DNA from: SIG589 sp964566175
Lineage (GTDB): Bacteria; Bacillota; Clostridia; Oscillospirales; Acutalibacteraceae
NCBI GenBank assembly: GCA_964566175.1
Contig: CAZMHU010000018.1
Span: 1 to 39,058, forward strand
Length of the DNA stretch: 39,058 bases
Direction: 5' to 3'
The notes under the pieces are model-generated. The model saw only the letters and a list, made by a program, of their open reading frames with translations. It was not told where the DNA came from and made no database searches. How positions within the stretch are numbered: the stretch's first letter is position 1; every line of letters starts with the position of its first letter. The position numbers and the translations under genes are program-made. Of this stretch, positions 24,939 through 33,883 are shown piece by piece.

Positions 24939-26144
24939 ATGACCGTTAAAGAACGCTTTTTAAAATATGTTTCGTTTGATACCCGTTCGGACGAAAACAG
25001 CCAAACCGTACCGAGCACCGACAAACAACTTCTGCTTGGCAATTTTCTCGCAAGTGAACTGTCCGATATCGGACTTTGCGATGTCTGTATTGACGATAAA
25101 GGCTATGTTTACGGCTTTTTGCCCGCAAGCAAAGGTTTCGAAAACGAACCGGCAATAGGCTTTATTTCACATATGGACACTTCCCCCGACGTGTCGGGCA
25201 AGGATATTAAACCGCAGACAGTAAAATACAGCGGCGGCGATATTCCGCTCGGCGGTGCAGTTATCCGAAAAAAAGATTTTCCGTTTATCGAGCAATACGA
25301 GGGTTGCGAACTTATCGTGACCGACGGCACAACACTTCTCGGAGCAGACGACAAAGCCGGCATTGCCGAAATTTTCACCGCCTGCGAATATCTCTGTTCT
25401 CATCGCGAAATCGCACACAGAGCCGTCGCCGTGTGCATAACACCCGATGAAGAAATCGGAAGAGGTGCAGACTGTTTTGATTTTTCGCGTTTTAAGGCGA
25501 AAGAGGCATATACAATCGACGGCGGCGAACTCGGCGAAATCGAATACGAAAACTTCAATGCCGCGTCCTGCACCGTTACGGTACACGGCGTGAACATTCA
25601 CCCGGGTTCGGCAAAAAACAAAATGAAGAATGCGGTTTTGCTTGCCGCAAAATTCATCTCACTCCTGCCGGAGAGTGAAACTCCCGCCCATACCGAAGGG
25701 TATGAGGGATTTTATCACGCAAGCGATATTGAGGGCAATGAAACCGAAACGGTTATAAATATGCTTATCCGTGACCACGACAGAGAAAAGTTTGAAGAAC
25801 GCAAACGCTTTATCGAAAATCTTGTAAATTATCTCAACGGTGTTTACGGCAACGGTACATTCACTGCTGAAATCACCGACAGTTATTACAATATGAAAGA
25901 AAAAATTCTTCCCTTTATGCACCTTATCGATAACGCTGAAAATGCAATGTGTGAATGCGGAGTTGAACCGAAGATTGTCGCAATACGCGGCGGAACGGAC
26001 GGCGCACGTCTTTCCTACGAAGGCCTTCCCTGCCCCAACCTTTCAACCGGCGGAGCAAACTTCCACAGCATACACGAATTTATTCCTGTTTTCGCTATGG
26101 AAAAAATGGTTGAAATCATAATCAAACTGACAGAAGTAAAATAA
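24939..26144 (+). CDS. pepT: Peptidase T (tripeptide aminopeptidase, M20)
   Basis: Zinc aminopeptidase that removes the N-terminal residue of tripeptides; cytoplasmic, 401 residues, usual length. Seen: SHMDTSPD (near 79), LGADDKAG (near 138), PDEEIGRG with the catalytic Glu pair (near 170), TIDGGELGEIEYENFNAA (near 192-209), IHPGSAKNKM, and RGGTDGARLSYEGLPCPNLSTGG near 350. Start: three in-frame starts are possible; ATG at 24939 (MTVKERFLKY) has GGAGAG eight bases upstream and matches the family start, while ATG at 24933 is too close. Completes the peptide-use block. Its SD touches the right direct repeat of the hairpin array, so the array may influence its translation. Confidence 0.95.
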   Translation: MTVKERFLKYVSFDTRSDENSQTVPSTDKQLLLGNFLASELSDIGLCDVCIDDKGYVYGFLPASKGFENEPAIGFISHMDTSPDVSGKDIKPQTVKYSGGDIPLGGAVIRKKDFPFIEQYEGCELIVTDGTTLLGADDKAGIAEIFTACEYLCSHREIAHRAVAVCITPDEEIGRGADCFDFSRFKAKEAYTIDGGELGEIEYENFNAASCTVTVHGVNIHPGSAKNKMKNAVLLAAKFISLLPESETPAHTEGYEGFYHASDIEGNETETVINMLIRDHDREKFEERKRFIENLVNYLNGVYGNGTFTAEITDSYYNMKEKILPFMHLIDNAENAMCECGVEPKIVAIRGGTDGARLSYEGLPCPNLSTGGANFHSIHEFIPVFAMEKMVEIIIKLTEVK

Positions 26145-26154
26145 AAAGTATATT

Positions 26155-26196
26155 AAAAGCCGACACTGTGTAAAAACACATCAGTGTCGGCTTTTT
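26155..26196. terminator. Bidirectional terminator between pepT and ribF
   Basis: A 14-bp perfect stem (AAAAGCCGACACTG / CAGTGTCGGCTTTT) with a 13-base loop. T-runs occur in both directions; the ribF stop codon lies within the stem. It serves two converging transcripts. Confidence 0.92.
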
Positions 26197-27032
26197 GCAT
26201 CAATAATATCCTTTTTTATCTGTTTTTGCAATTCCTCTTTTGAAGAAAAGAGCCTGTCCTCACGCAAGAAATGTCTGAGCGATACCGAAAGGGATTGCTC
26301 ATATAGATTACCGCTGAAATCAAGTATATTTGTTTCGCAAACCGTTTCTTTGAGCAAATATGTCGGTCTTCGTCCAATATAGGTAACGGCACTGTATTCA
26401 CGTCCTCCGATAACACAACTCGCGGCATATACACCGTGCTTTGCCTCACAAAGACCGTCGGGATATGAAAAATTCACCGTAGGGAAGCCTATGGTGCGTC
26501 CTCTGGCGTCGCCGTGAGAAACATTACCAAAAACCGAAAAGGGCGTCACAAGCATTTTTTCGGCTTTTTGCAGCTCACCTTGTTTTATGAGCGTACGTAT
26601 TCGGCTCGAAGAAACACGCTCACCGTCGGTTTCCACCTGCGAAGCAACCGAAAGTTCTATTCCGTTTTTACGGCAAAAATCCGAAAGAAGAGAAGTGTCA
26701 CCTCTGCCGTCCTTGCCGAAACGATAGTTAAAACCGCAACATATCTTTGCTGGCTCATATTTTTTCTTTAGCGACTGTAAAAACTCTTCGGGAGTTGTGT
26801 CTTTAACACCCTCAAAGTGCATAACATCAACGCTAAAGCCCATTTTTTCCAAACGTCGGTATTTTTCCGTCGGTGAAAGCAAAAGTTCCGTCTTTCCCAA
26901 AAGCGTCATTGCCGGCGGAATATCGAAAACCAGAGCAACACACTTTTTCGCCGTTAATGCGTTAGACAGCACCTTAATATGACCGACGTGCAAACCGTCA
27001 AAAGTACCGAGTGCTACCGAAACATCAGCCAT
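26181..27032 (-). CDS. ribF: Bifunctional riboflavin kinase / FMN adenylyltransferase
   Basis: Makes FMN then FAD from riboflavin; cytoplasmic, 283 residues. Seen: an adenylyltransferase domain with GTFDGLHVGH near 8-17, CCGFNYRFGKDGRG near 106-119 and SSSRIRTLI near 143-151; a riboflavin kinase domain with GRTIGFPTVNF near 176-186 and GVYAASC, ending in RHFLREDRLFSSKEELQKQI. Start: a GTG at 27041 is in frame, but ATG at 27032 has GGAAG eight bases upstream and lies beside the truB stop. Last gene of the nusA operon. No FMN riboswitch precedes it, consistent with its place in the operon. Confidence 0.95.
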   Translation of the reverse strand: MADVSVALGTFDGLHVGHIKVLSNALTAKKCVALVFDIPPAMTLLGKTELLLSPTEKYRRLEKMGFSVDVMHFEGVKDTTPEEFLQSLKKKYEPAKICCGFNYRFGKDGRGDTSLLSDFCRKNGIELSVASQVETDGERVSSSRIRTLIKQGELQKAEKMLVTPFSVFGNVSHGDARGRTIGFPTVNFSYPDGLCEAKHGVYAASCVIGGREYSAVTYIGRRPTYLLKETVCETNILDFSGNLYEQSLSVSLRHFLREDRLFSSKEELQKQIKKDIIDAKSRH

Positions 27033-27033
27033 T

Positions 27034-27927
27034 TTATTCACTTCCGTCCTTATTGTTTATAACGCAGTCAACCTTTATTATATTTTCCGAAAGGGCGACC
27101 CGTCCGATACCGAGCAAAACCTCGCCGTGTTTAATACGCAGAAGTTCGCCGTCGGTTGCACTCTTCAGTCCTGTTCTGGAAATGTCAAGTTCACCGCCGT
27201 TTGAAAAGCGCACAGCCTGTTTTTCGGTCACGCCGATATACGGCATATCCGCAACCGCACAATCCGACGGCAAAAGATATTCCGTGAAATTGTCGGGAGT
27301 GAGACTGTCAAGCCGCACACAGCGTTCAATGGAAAAGCCCGCCGTTTTGGTACGCACAAGTTCACTCATAACCGCACCGCAACCCAACCGCTTGCCAATA
27401 TCTCTGCAAAGGGAACGTATATACGTTCCCTTTGAACAGGTAACGTCAAGGGTAAATTCCGTACCGTCAAAATCACGCACATCAATGCGAGAAAGATTTA
27501 TACGTCGCGGCTCACGCTCAATAACAACGCCTTGACGGGCAAGCGAATATAACTTTCGTCCGTCCTTTTTTATTGCCGAAAACATCGGCGGAATTTGCAA
27601 ACTTTCTCCCCTGAACTCCTCTGCCACAGCGCAAATCCGTTCGAAATCAACGCAAACATCGCAGCGGGACAAAACCTCGCCCGTTATATCTTCCGTGTCG
27701 GTCGTTATCCCAAGTCGTACACGCGCGGTATAACTCTTTTCAGCGTCGGTAACATAGTTAGACAGCGCGGTCGCTCTGCCGACAAGCACAGGCAAAACGC
27801 CCTCTGCAAGCGGGTCAAGCGTTCCGGTATGACCTACACGTTTGGTGCCGCAAATACGCCTTATCGCCGCAACGGCACCAAACGAGGTAATATCTTTATG
27901 TTTATTTATCAGTATAAGTCCCTGCAC
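27034..27927 (-). CDS. truB: tRNA pseudouridine-55 synthase TruB
   Basis: Converts U55 of the tRNA T-loop to pseudouridine; 297 residues. Seen: GLILINKHKDITSF at the start, KRVGHTGTLDPLAEGVLPVL with the catalytic Asp38, KSYTARVRLGI near 62-72, the KGTYIRSLCRDIG motif near 170-182 and a C-terminal PUA-like region. Start: the frame is open from 27954, but GTG at 27927 has GGAGG six bases upstream and matches the family start. It overlaps nrnA by 26 bases and is followed directly by ribF. Confidence 0.95.
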   Translation of the reverse strand: MQGLILINKHKDITSFGAVAAIRRICGTKRVGHTGTLDPLAEGVLPVLVGRATALSNYVTDAEKSYTARVRLGITTDTEDITGEVLSRCDVCVDFERICAVAEEFRGESLQIPPMFSAIKKDGRKLYSLARQGVVIEREPRRINLSRIDVRDFDGTEFTLDVTCSKGTYIRSLCRDIGKRLGCGAVMSELVRTKTAGFSIERCVRLDSLTPDNFTEYLLPSDCAVADMPYIGVTEKQAVRFSNGGELDISRTGLKSATDGELLRIKHGEVLLGIGRVALSENIIKVDCVINNKDGSE

Positions 27928-28891
27928 CGCTGTCCTCCAATGCTTTTTTAACATTGCACAGTATCTCGGCTTTTACCTGCTTTAATGTTCCGGTAAGTTC
28001 ACATCCCGCAGCACACATATGTCCGCCGCCGTTCATCGCATTGCATATCTTTGAAACGTCAAAAGGCGGATATGACCGCATAGATATTTTCCACTTTTTG
28101 CCCTCACGTTGACGAATGGTAACGCCGACAAGTACGCCCTCAATAGAGCGCGGTATGGCGGTTATTCCCTCAATATCCGAATCGGAACAACCGCTGTCTT
28201 TCATCATCTTGCGGGTTATTTCCATAACGGCACACCTGTCATCAAAGCAAAGTTCAACGCTGTTTATCGCCATTCGCTCGATTTCCATACGGCTCTTCGA
28301 CTTTGTATCGAACATTACGCGGTTAATCTCCGCAAAGTCAATGCCCTGTGCCATAAGTTCCGCCGCAATTACGTGAGTTTTTGGGGTTGTGTTTGAAAAC
28401 TTGAAACAACCGGTATCGGTGGCTATTCCGGTATAAAGCGCCTGTGCTGTAATCTCGTCAAGCGGAATGTGAAGTTCGTTCAATATATCGTAAACACATT
28501 CGCTCGCGGCGGCGGCAGTACCGTCCAAGAACAGTCCACTTGCGAAATCACGGTGGGAAATGTGATGGTCGATTGCGAAATCAATCTTTCCCTCATACTT
28601 ATCTTTAAGTTTTCCCAAAAGTTTGATATCAGCAACGTCAACCGAGATTATCGTTTTTTCCTCAAATCGGGGAAATTCGACCTTTGATACAAAATATCCG
28701 TACTGTGACGGAATCTTGTCCGCACAAATAACACGTGCGTTTTTCCCCATTTTAAGCAGTCCGGCACAAAGCGCATAAGACGCGCCGAGAGTATCGCCAT
28801 CGGGCAGAGCGTGTGTCAAAATGAGATAATCATCGTGACTTTGCAAATACTCACAGGCAGTCTTAAGGTCGTACCTCTGCGACTTAAACAT
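27902..28891 (-). CDS. nrnA: DHH-family nanoRNase / pAp phosphatase
   Basis: Degrades very short oligoribonucleotides and 3'-phosphoadenosine 5'-phosphate; 329 residues. Seen: manganese-binding motifs THALPDGDTLG near 26-36, SVDVAD near 84-89, the name motif DHHISHRD near 106-113, and the DHHA1 substrate motif NGGGHMCAAG near 292-301. It lies between rbfA and truB as in many Firmicutes. ATG with GGAGG about nine bases upstream; overlaps the end of rbfA by eight bases, implying coupling. Confidence 0.92.
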   Translation of the reverse strand: MFKSQRYDLKTACEYLQSHDDYLILTHALPDGDTLGASYALCAGLLKMGKNARVICADKIPSQYGYFVSKVEFPRFEEKTIISVDVADIKLLGKLKDKYEGKIDFAIDHHISHRDFASGLFLDGTAAAASECVYDILNELHIPLDEITAQALYTGIATDTGCFKFSNTTPKTHVIAAELMAQGIDFAEINRVMFDTKSKSRMEIERMAINSVELCFDDRCAVMEITRKMMKDSGCSDSDIEGITAIPRSIEGVLVGVTIRQREGKKWKISMRSYPPFDVSKICNAMNGGGHMCAAGCELTGTLKQVKAEILCNVKKALEDSGAGTYTDK

Positions 28892-29252
28892 CTTCTCGTC
28901 CTCCGTCCTGTGTTTCGGGCAATGAGTTTATAATGCGCGAAATGTGTGCACTGCGTTCAATCGAATCATCGGCAACAAACCGAAGTTCCGGAACTTTGCG
29001 AAGCGACAGACGGCTTCCGAGTTCACGCCGCAGATAGCCTGCGGCGCTTTTAAGTCCCTTAACCGATTGCGCAGTTGCCTCACTACCTTCTATAGCACTG
29101 ACATAAACCGTAGCATACGAAAGGTCACCCGAAACATTTATCTTTACAATGCTCAAAAGACTGCTGATTCGGGGATCTTTCAACTCGCGAAACATTTCCG
29201 ATAAGGCAATGCGTATATCGGAAGTTATTCTGTCAATTTTAAATCCGGCCAT
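28884..29252 (-). CDS. rbfA: Ribosome-binding factor A
   Basis: Helps mature the 5' end of 16S rRNA and the 30S subunit; 122 residues, usual length. Seen: KIDRITSDIRIALSEMF at the start, the KH-like fold with VKINVSGDLSYATVYVS near 39-55, and LRKVPELRFVADDSIERSAHI near 81-101, characteristic of the family. Its ATG overlaps the infB stop codon (TGATG arrangement). Confidence 0.95.
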   Translation of the reverse strand: MAGFKIDRITSDIRIALSEMFRELKDPRISSLLSIVKINVSGDLSYATVYVSAIEGSEATAQSVKGLKSAAGYLRRELGSRLSLRKVPELRFVADDSIERSAHISRIINSLPETQDGGREDV

Positions 29253-31732
29253 CAGTCTCTGTACTCCTCCATAATAAACGCCTCAAAGACGTCTCCGTTT
29301 TTAACATCCGAGAACTTTTCAAGTCCTATACCGCATTCATAACCCTGTGCAACTTCCTTCACGTCATCTTTAAATCTGCGCAATGAAGCGATTTTATCCT
29401 CTGCAAGCACAATACCGTCGCGAACAACTCGTATAAGACAGTTTCTTGTAACCTTGCCGTTTGTAATATAACAGCCCGCTATTGTGCCGACGTTTGAAAT
29501 CTTGTAGGTATCGCGAACCTCAACAGTTCCCATCTCGACCTCGCGGAACTTAGGAGCAAGCATTCCCTTCATAGCTGCTTCGATTTCCTCAATGCAATCG
29601 TAAATTATGCGGTATGTTCTGACATCAACACCGTCACGCTCGGCATTTGCCTTAGCAACGGCATCGGGACGTACGTTAAATCCGACTATGATAGCACCCG
29701 AAGTGCCGGCAAGCATAACGTCGGATTCATTGATAGCACCGACACCGCCGTGAATAACACGAACGCGTACTTCGTCGTTTGAAAGTTTTTCAAGACTTGT
29801 CTTAACGGCCTCAACCGAGCCCTGAACATCAGCCTTAACGATAATGTTAAGGTCTTTGAGTTCGCCCTCGCTCAACTGGCTGAAGAGGTTATCAAGCGTA
29901 ACCTTTTGTGCCTGACCAAACTCTTCATCCTTCTGTTTCTGCTTGCGCTGTTCAACAAGTTGACGTGCCAAACGCTCATCGGACACGGCATCAAATCCGT
30001 CACCCGCTTCGGGCGTTTCGGCAAGACCCGTAATCTCAACCGGAACAGACGGGCCGGCTGTTTTGAGTTCAATTCCGTTTTCATTAGCCATAACACGAAC
30101 ACGGCCTACGGCAGTACCCGCAACGATTATATCGCCTGTGTGGAGTGTTCCCGTTTGAACAAGCAGCGTAGCAACAGGACCGCGACCCTTGTCAAGACGC
30201 GCCTCAATAACGACGCCCTTTGCTCTGCGATCGGGGTTTGCCTTGAGTTCGAGCATTTCGGAAACGAGCAAAATATTTTCAAGCAGAGTATCAATTCCCT
30301 GTCCTGTCTTGGCGGAAACGGGAACACAGATAACATCGCCGCCCCATTCCTCGGGAACTATCGAATGTTCTGTCAACTGTTGCAAAACTCTGTCGGGATT
30401 TGCCTCCGGCTTATCCATTTTGTTTATCGCAACGATAATCGAAACGTTTGCCGCCTTTGCGTGGTTTATAGCCTCAATAGTCTGGGGCATTATGCCGTCA
30501 TCTGCTGCAACAACCAAAACCGCAATATCGGTAGACTGTGCACCGCGCTGACGCATTGCGGTAAATGCGGCGTGTCCGGGAGTATCAAGGAAGGTAATAT
30601 CGCTTCCGTTGCAGTTAACACGGTATGCACCGATATGCTGTGTGATACCGCCCGCTTCGGTGTTGGTAACGGCGGTATGGCGTATTGCATCAAGCAATGA
30701 TGTCTTTCCATGGTCAACGTGACCCATAACAACAACAATCGGATCGCGCGGACGCAGATTTTCCGCCGTATCTTCGGTGTCATCCATAATTCTGTCTTCG
30801 ATTGTAACAACAACCGCCTTTTTGATTTTCGCACCCATTTCGGTAACGACAATTTCTGCGGTGTCATAATCTATAACCTGATTAACGGTTGCCATCATAC
30901 CGAGTTTCATAAGTTCTTTGATAACCTCTGCCGCCGTCTTTTTAAGTCCTGCGGCAAGTTCGCCAACCGTGATTTCGTCACCGACGGTTACGGTTATCGG
31001 TGTTTTCTTTATGCGCTCAAGTTGCATACGGCGAAGTTTATCCGCCTCGGTTTCGCGCTTTGCACCCTTGGGACGACGATAATCCTGCGACTTCTGCTTG
31101 ATTTTCTGCTTGCGCTGCATATTGTCGCGCATTGAATTTGCGGGAGCAATATTTTCATACTTCTCGTTGTATTTTTCAATATCAACATTCGATGTACGTG
31201 TATCAACGTGCAAAATCTGAGCAGGTCCGCGGTTGGGGGCCTCGCCCGGAACTTTTTTCTTCTTGGGCGGTGCGACAACTATTGCCGGCTCGGACTTCTT
31301 CTCCTCTGCCTTCGGGGCAATCTTCTCTACCGATTTCTTCTCCGTCTTGACTTCGGCCTTTGCGGCAGGCTTTTCTTCCTTTTTCTTGGCGGGAGCAGGC
31401 TTTTCGCCCCTCTTCTTGGCCTCTTCGGCAGCCTGTGCCGCCTTTATCTGCTCCAAAATCGCCATCTGTTCGGCAAGTTTGCGGTCTTTTGCCGCCTTTC
31501 TTTCCGCCGCCGCTTTTTCACGTACAGCGGCACCGGTTTCAAAATATTCGTCAAAACTCTTTACCGAATGCTCCTTAGTGAGCATATCAAACACGAGATT
31601 GACCTCGTTTTCCTCAAGTGCTGATGAGGTTTTTTTCGAAAGTGAAAGTTTATCGGCAAGCAGTGTCACCAAATCCTTCGACTGCATTCCGAAATCCTTT
31701 GCTAAATCGCTAACTTTATATTTAACCATCAT
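29252..31732 (-). CDS. infB: Translation initiation factor IF-2
   Basis: GTPase that places initiator tRNA on the 30S subunit; 826 residues. Seen: an N-terminal helical domain (KYKVSDLAKDFGM), a long Lys/Ala/Glu-rich linker (about residues 85-190), a second IF2_N-like domain near 245-295, then the G domain with GHVDHGKTS near 337, DTPGHAAFTAMRQRGA and NKMDKP, and domains II-IV. Start: of ATG codons at 31738, 31732 and 31729, the first lies too close to the GGAGGAG; 31732 has about eight bases and is chosen. The shadow frames on the opposite strand over this gene are not coding. Confidence 0.96.
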   Translation of the reverse strand: MMVKYKVSDLAKDFGMQSKDLVTLLADKLSLSKKTSSALEENEVNLVFDMLTKEHSVKSFDEYFETGAAVREKAAAERKAAKDRKLAEQMAILEQIKAAQAAEEAKKRGEKPAPAKKKEEKPAAKAEVKTEKKSVEKIAPKAEEKKSEPAIVVAPPKKKKVPGEAPNRGPAQILHVDTRTSNVDIEKYNEKYENIAPANSMRDNMQRKQKIKQKSQDYRRPKGAKRETEADKLRRMQLERIKKTPITVTVGDEITVGELAAGLKKTAAEVIKELMKLGMMATVNQVIDYDTAEIVVTEMGAKIKKAVVVTIEDRIMDDTEDTAENLRPRDPIVVVMGHVDHGKTSLLDAIRHTAVTNTEAGGITQHIGAYRVNCNGSDITFLDTPGHAAFTAMRQRGAQSTDIAVLVVAADDGIMPQTIEAINHAKAANVSIIVAINKMDKPEANPDRVLQQLTEHSIVPEEWGGDVICVPVSAKTGQGIDTLLENILLVSEMLELKANPDRRAKGVVIEARLDKGRGPVATLLVQTGTLHTGDIIVAGTAVGRVRVMANENGIELKTAGPSVPVEITGLAETPEAGDGFDAVSDERLARQLVEQRKQKQKDEEFGQAQKVTLDNLFSQLSEGELKDLNIIVKADVQGSVEAVKTSLEKLSNDEVRVRVIHGGVGAINESDVMLAGTSGAIIVGFNVRPDAVAKANAERDGVDVRTYRIIYDCIEEIEAAMKGMLAPKFREVEMGTVEVRDTYKISNVGTIAGCYITNGKVTRNCLIRVVRDGIVLAEDKIASLRRFKDDVKEVAQGYECGIGLEKFSDVKNGDVFEAFIMEEYRD

Positions 31733-31747
31733 TGGCATCTCCTCCTG

Positions 31748-32044
31748 TTATATGTTTTCGGCAATGGCGTTTGCAAAGCCCTCATCCTCGACGGACAGTA
31801 TACCCGCCCGCTTTCCGATTGCGACTGAAACATCATCAAAGCCGATTGTCATCACGGCAACACGGACGCCGTGTTTTTCGCACAAAAAGCGAATTTCTTT
31901 AATGCTTTTGGGTGATATATCGGATGCACACAAAACAAGGCGGGAACGGTGTTTATTTACCGATTCTTCCGTTGCCAGCGTTCCGAGTGCGAGTTTTCCC
32001 GCTTTTCTCGCAAAACCTAGCAACGCACGCAGTTTTTGCTCCAT
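31748..32044 (-). CDS. ylxQ: L7Ae-family ribosomal/RNA-binding protein YlxQ
   Basis: Small RNA-binding protein of the L7Ae/L30e fold, 98 residues, that in Gram-positive bacteria sits in the nusA-infB operon and binds kink-turn RNA. Seen: LLGFARKAGKLALGTLATEESV at the start and LVLCASDISPKSIKEI, typical of the family. Start: the frame is open to 32113 within ylxR, but ATG at 32044, which follows the ylxR TAG by one base, begins the conserved domain; GGGGA lies upstream. Confidence 0.9.
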   Translation of the reverse strand: MEQKLRALLGFARKAGKLALGTLATEESVNKHRSRLVLCASDISPKSIKEIRFLCEKHGVRVAVMTIGFDDVSVAIGKRAGILSVEDEGFANAIAENI

Positions 32045-32045
32045 A

Positions 32046-32306
32046 CTACGAAAGTTCCCCTTCCAATTTTTCATATACCTCTTCCGGCACGGCAGACGAA
32101 AAGGCTTTTTCAAAACGCCTTGCCTGTCTTGCCTTTTGAAGGCATTTTACACTGTTACAAATATATGCGCCTCTGCCGTTGCGCTTGCCGGTAGCATCGA
32201 TAAGGATTTCTCCGTCGGCGCTCTTGACGATGCGCACAAGTTCCTGTTTCGGCTTCATCTCGCCGCAACCGACGCACATTCTGAGCGGCGTTTTTGCAGA
32301 TTTCAT
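32046..32306 (-). CDS. ylxR: YlxR-family RNA-binding protein (DUF448)
   Basis: Small basic protein, 86 residues, of the nusA operon. Seen: the family signature RMCVGCGEMKPKQELVRIV near 9-27 and GRGAYICNSVKCLQKA near 43-58. In other bacteria YlxR binds RNA and has been linked to RNase P. Start: ATG at 32306 has AGGG seven bases upstream; TTG at 32309 is the alternative and adds one residue. Confidence 0.92.
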   Translation of the reverse strand: MKSAKTPLRMCVGCGEMKPKQELVRIVKSADGEILIDATGKRNGRGAYICNSVKCLQKARQARRFEKAFSSAVPEEVYEKLEGELS

Positions 32307-32321
32307 CAAATCACCCTAATC

Positions 32322-33383
32322 TTATTCCATATCCTCGCCGTAGAAACCGCTTTCGGGACGGATATCAATGTTCCAGCCCGTGAGTTTTACGGCAAGACGA
32401 ACGTTCTGTCCGCCGTTTCCGATAGCCAAGGAAAGTTGCGAATCCGGAACGGTTGCACGGCAACTGCGCGGGTCTTCGCTTATAATTTCAACACCGACAA
32501 CCTTCGAGGGCGAAAGTGCTTCCGACACAAACTCTACCGGGTCTTCGGAGTACTTAACGATATCAATCTTTTCGCCGGCAAGTTCTTCAACGATGTTATT
32601 AACACGTGCACCCTTGGGGCCTATGCAAGCACCGACAGCGTCAATTTCGCTGTTTGCCGACCAAACCGCCATCTTTGTTCTCGAGCCTGCCTGACGTGAG
32701 ATTGCCTTTATCTCTATCGTTCCGTCATAAATTTCCGGAACTTCGTTTTCAAACAAGCGCTTTACAAGACCGGGATGTGTACGAGAGAGCATAACCTTCG
32801 GACCTTTTTCGGTATCCTTAACATCTACTATGTAGACCTTGATGTGGTCACCCTCGTGCAACTCTTCTCCCGGTACCTGCTCCGGCTTGGGAAGCATCGC
32901 CTCGCTATGACCGATTGAAAGCGAGGCATTGCCGGTTTTGGGGTCAATACGCTGAACAACGGCTGTTACGAGTTCGCGGTTGCGGCTTTGGAATTCCGCT
33001 AAAGTCTGGTCACGCTCAACATCGCGTATTCCCTGACGAATTACGTGCTTTGCGGTCTGTGCGACAATACGTCCGAACTGCTTTGTGTCGAGTTTAATGG
33101 TAACCTCACCGCCGATTTTGGAACGCTTGCTGTATTTCAGTGCGTCCTCAAGCAGAATATCGGCGTATTCATCTTCGATTTCTTCGACAACATTCTTCTT
33201 AATATAAACGCTGAACTTTTGCTTTTCGCAATCAATCTCGCAAAAAACAATATCGCGCGAGCCGTATTCTTTTTTTACGGCGGTTACAATAGCGGTGGAT
33301 ATTTTTTCGGCAATAAACTCTGCCGGAATACCCTTTTCCGTTTCCATAACCTTCAGTGCTTCAAAAAATTCTTTGTTATTCAT
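32322..33383 (-). CDS. nusA: Transcription termination/antitermination protein NusA
   Basis: RNA-polymerase-binding regulator of pausing, termination and antitermination; 353 residues, the short form without C-terminal acidic repeats as usual in Firmicutes. Seen: N-terminal RNAP-binding domain (1-125, EKISTAIVTAVKKEYG), S1 domain with VVQRIDPKTGNASLSIG near 140-156, KH1 with EIYDGTIEIKAISRQAGSRTKMAV near 213, DAVGACIGPKGARV near 247, KH2 with LSLAIGNGGQNVRLAVKLTGW near 318-338. Second gene of the operon, 18 bases after rimP. Confidence 0.96.
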   Translation of the reverse strand: MNNKEFFEALKVMETEKGIPAEFIAEKISTAIVTAVKKEYGSRDIVFCEIDCEKQKFSVYIKKNVVEEIEDEYADILLEDALKYSKRSKIGGEVTIKLDTKQFGRIVAQTAKHVIRQGIRDVERDQTLAEFQSRNRELVTAVVQRIDPKTGNASLSIGHSEAMLPKPEQVPGEELHEGDHIKVYIVDVKDTEKGPKVMLSRTHPGLVKRLFENEVPEIYDGTIEIKAISRQAGSRTKMAVWSANSEIDAVGACIGPKGARVNNIVEELAGEKIDIVKYSEDPVEFVSEALSPSKVVGVEIISEDPRSCRATVPDSQLSLAIGNGGQNVRLAVKLTGWNIDIRPESGFYGEDME

Positions 33384-33401
33384 TTTCCCTTTTCCTCCAA
33401 A

Positions 33402-33857
33402 TTATATCATATCGTTTAATTTTACCGAAGTGTATGTGCCTTTTTCAAAGAAAAATTCTCTCTCGGCAGTACGAATTTTAACTCCGCCGTCGAAACCCAA
33501 AAGTTCTCCGCAGAAGTCACGCTCGTTGTCTACGGGACGAATAAGGTGAACGGCAACCTCTCTTCCGAGCATTTTTTCAAAATGTTCGGGCCGTGTGAGT
33601 TCACGCTCAAGTCCGGGGGAGCAAACCTCAAGATAATAAGATTTGTCAATCAAATCAGCCTCATCAAGCAGGGGGTCTATCGCGTGCGAAACATCGGTAC
33701 AGTCGTTAATATCGATACCCTCGGGTTTGTCAATAAAAACCCTCAAATACCACGATGCACCCTCTTTTAAAAAGCGAACATCCCAAAGGTCATACCCGAG
33801 CGACCTAACCGTAGGTTCTATAAGTTTTGATACCTTTACAGCAGTATTTTCCGCCAT
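33402..33857 (-). CDS. rimP: Ribosome maturation factor RimP
   Basis: Assists 30S subunit assembly; 151 residues. Seen: PTVRSLGYDLWDVRFLKEG near 14-32, LRVFIDKPEGIDINDCTDVS near 38-57 and EVCSPGLERELTRPEHFEKMLGREV near 82-106, the signature of the family. First gene of the rimP-nusA operon, with SD GGAGATG upstream and a strong hairpin in the leader. Confidence 0.95.
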   Translation of the reverse strand: MAENTAVKVSKLIEPTVRSLGYDLWDVRFLKEGASWYLRVFIDKPEGIDINDCTDVSHAIDPLLDEADLIDKSYYLEVCSPGLERELTRPEHFEKMLGREVAVHLIRPVDNERDFCGELLGFDGGVKIRTAEREFFFEKGTYTSVKLNDMI

Positions 33858-33883
33858 TTTTACATTTCATCTCCTTAGAACGA

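Noticed and set aside
26181..27060. FMN riboswitch before ribF
   Set aside because: ribF follows truB with a one-base gap inside the operon; there is no leader in which the RFN structure could fit.
31233..32699. Long open frame of 488 codons on the plus strand over infB, ylxQ, ylxR and nusA
   Set aside because: It lies antisense to four recognised genes, has low-complexity Ser/Phe/Ala-rich sequence and no family motif or SD; a shadow of codon bias.
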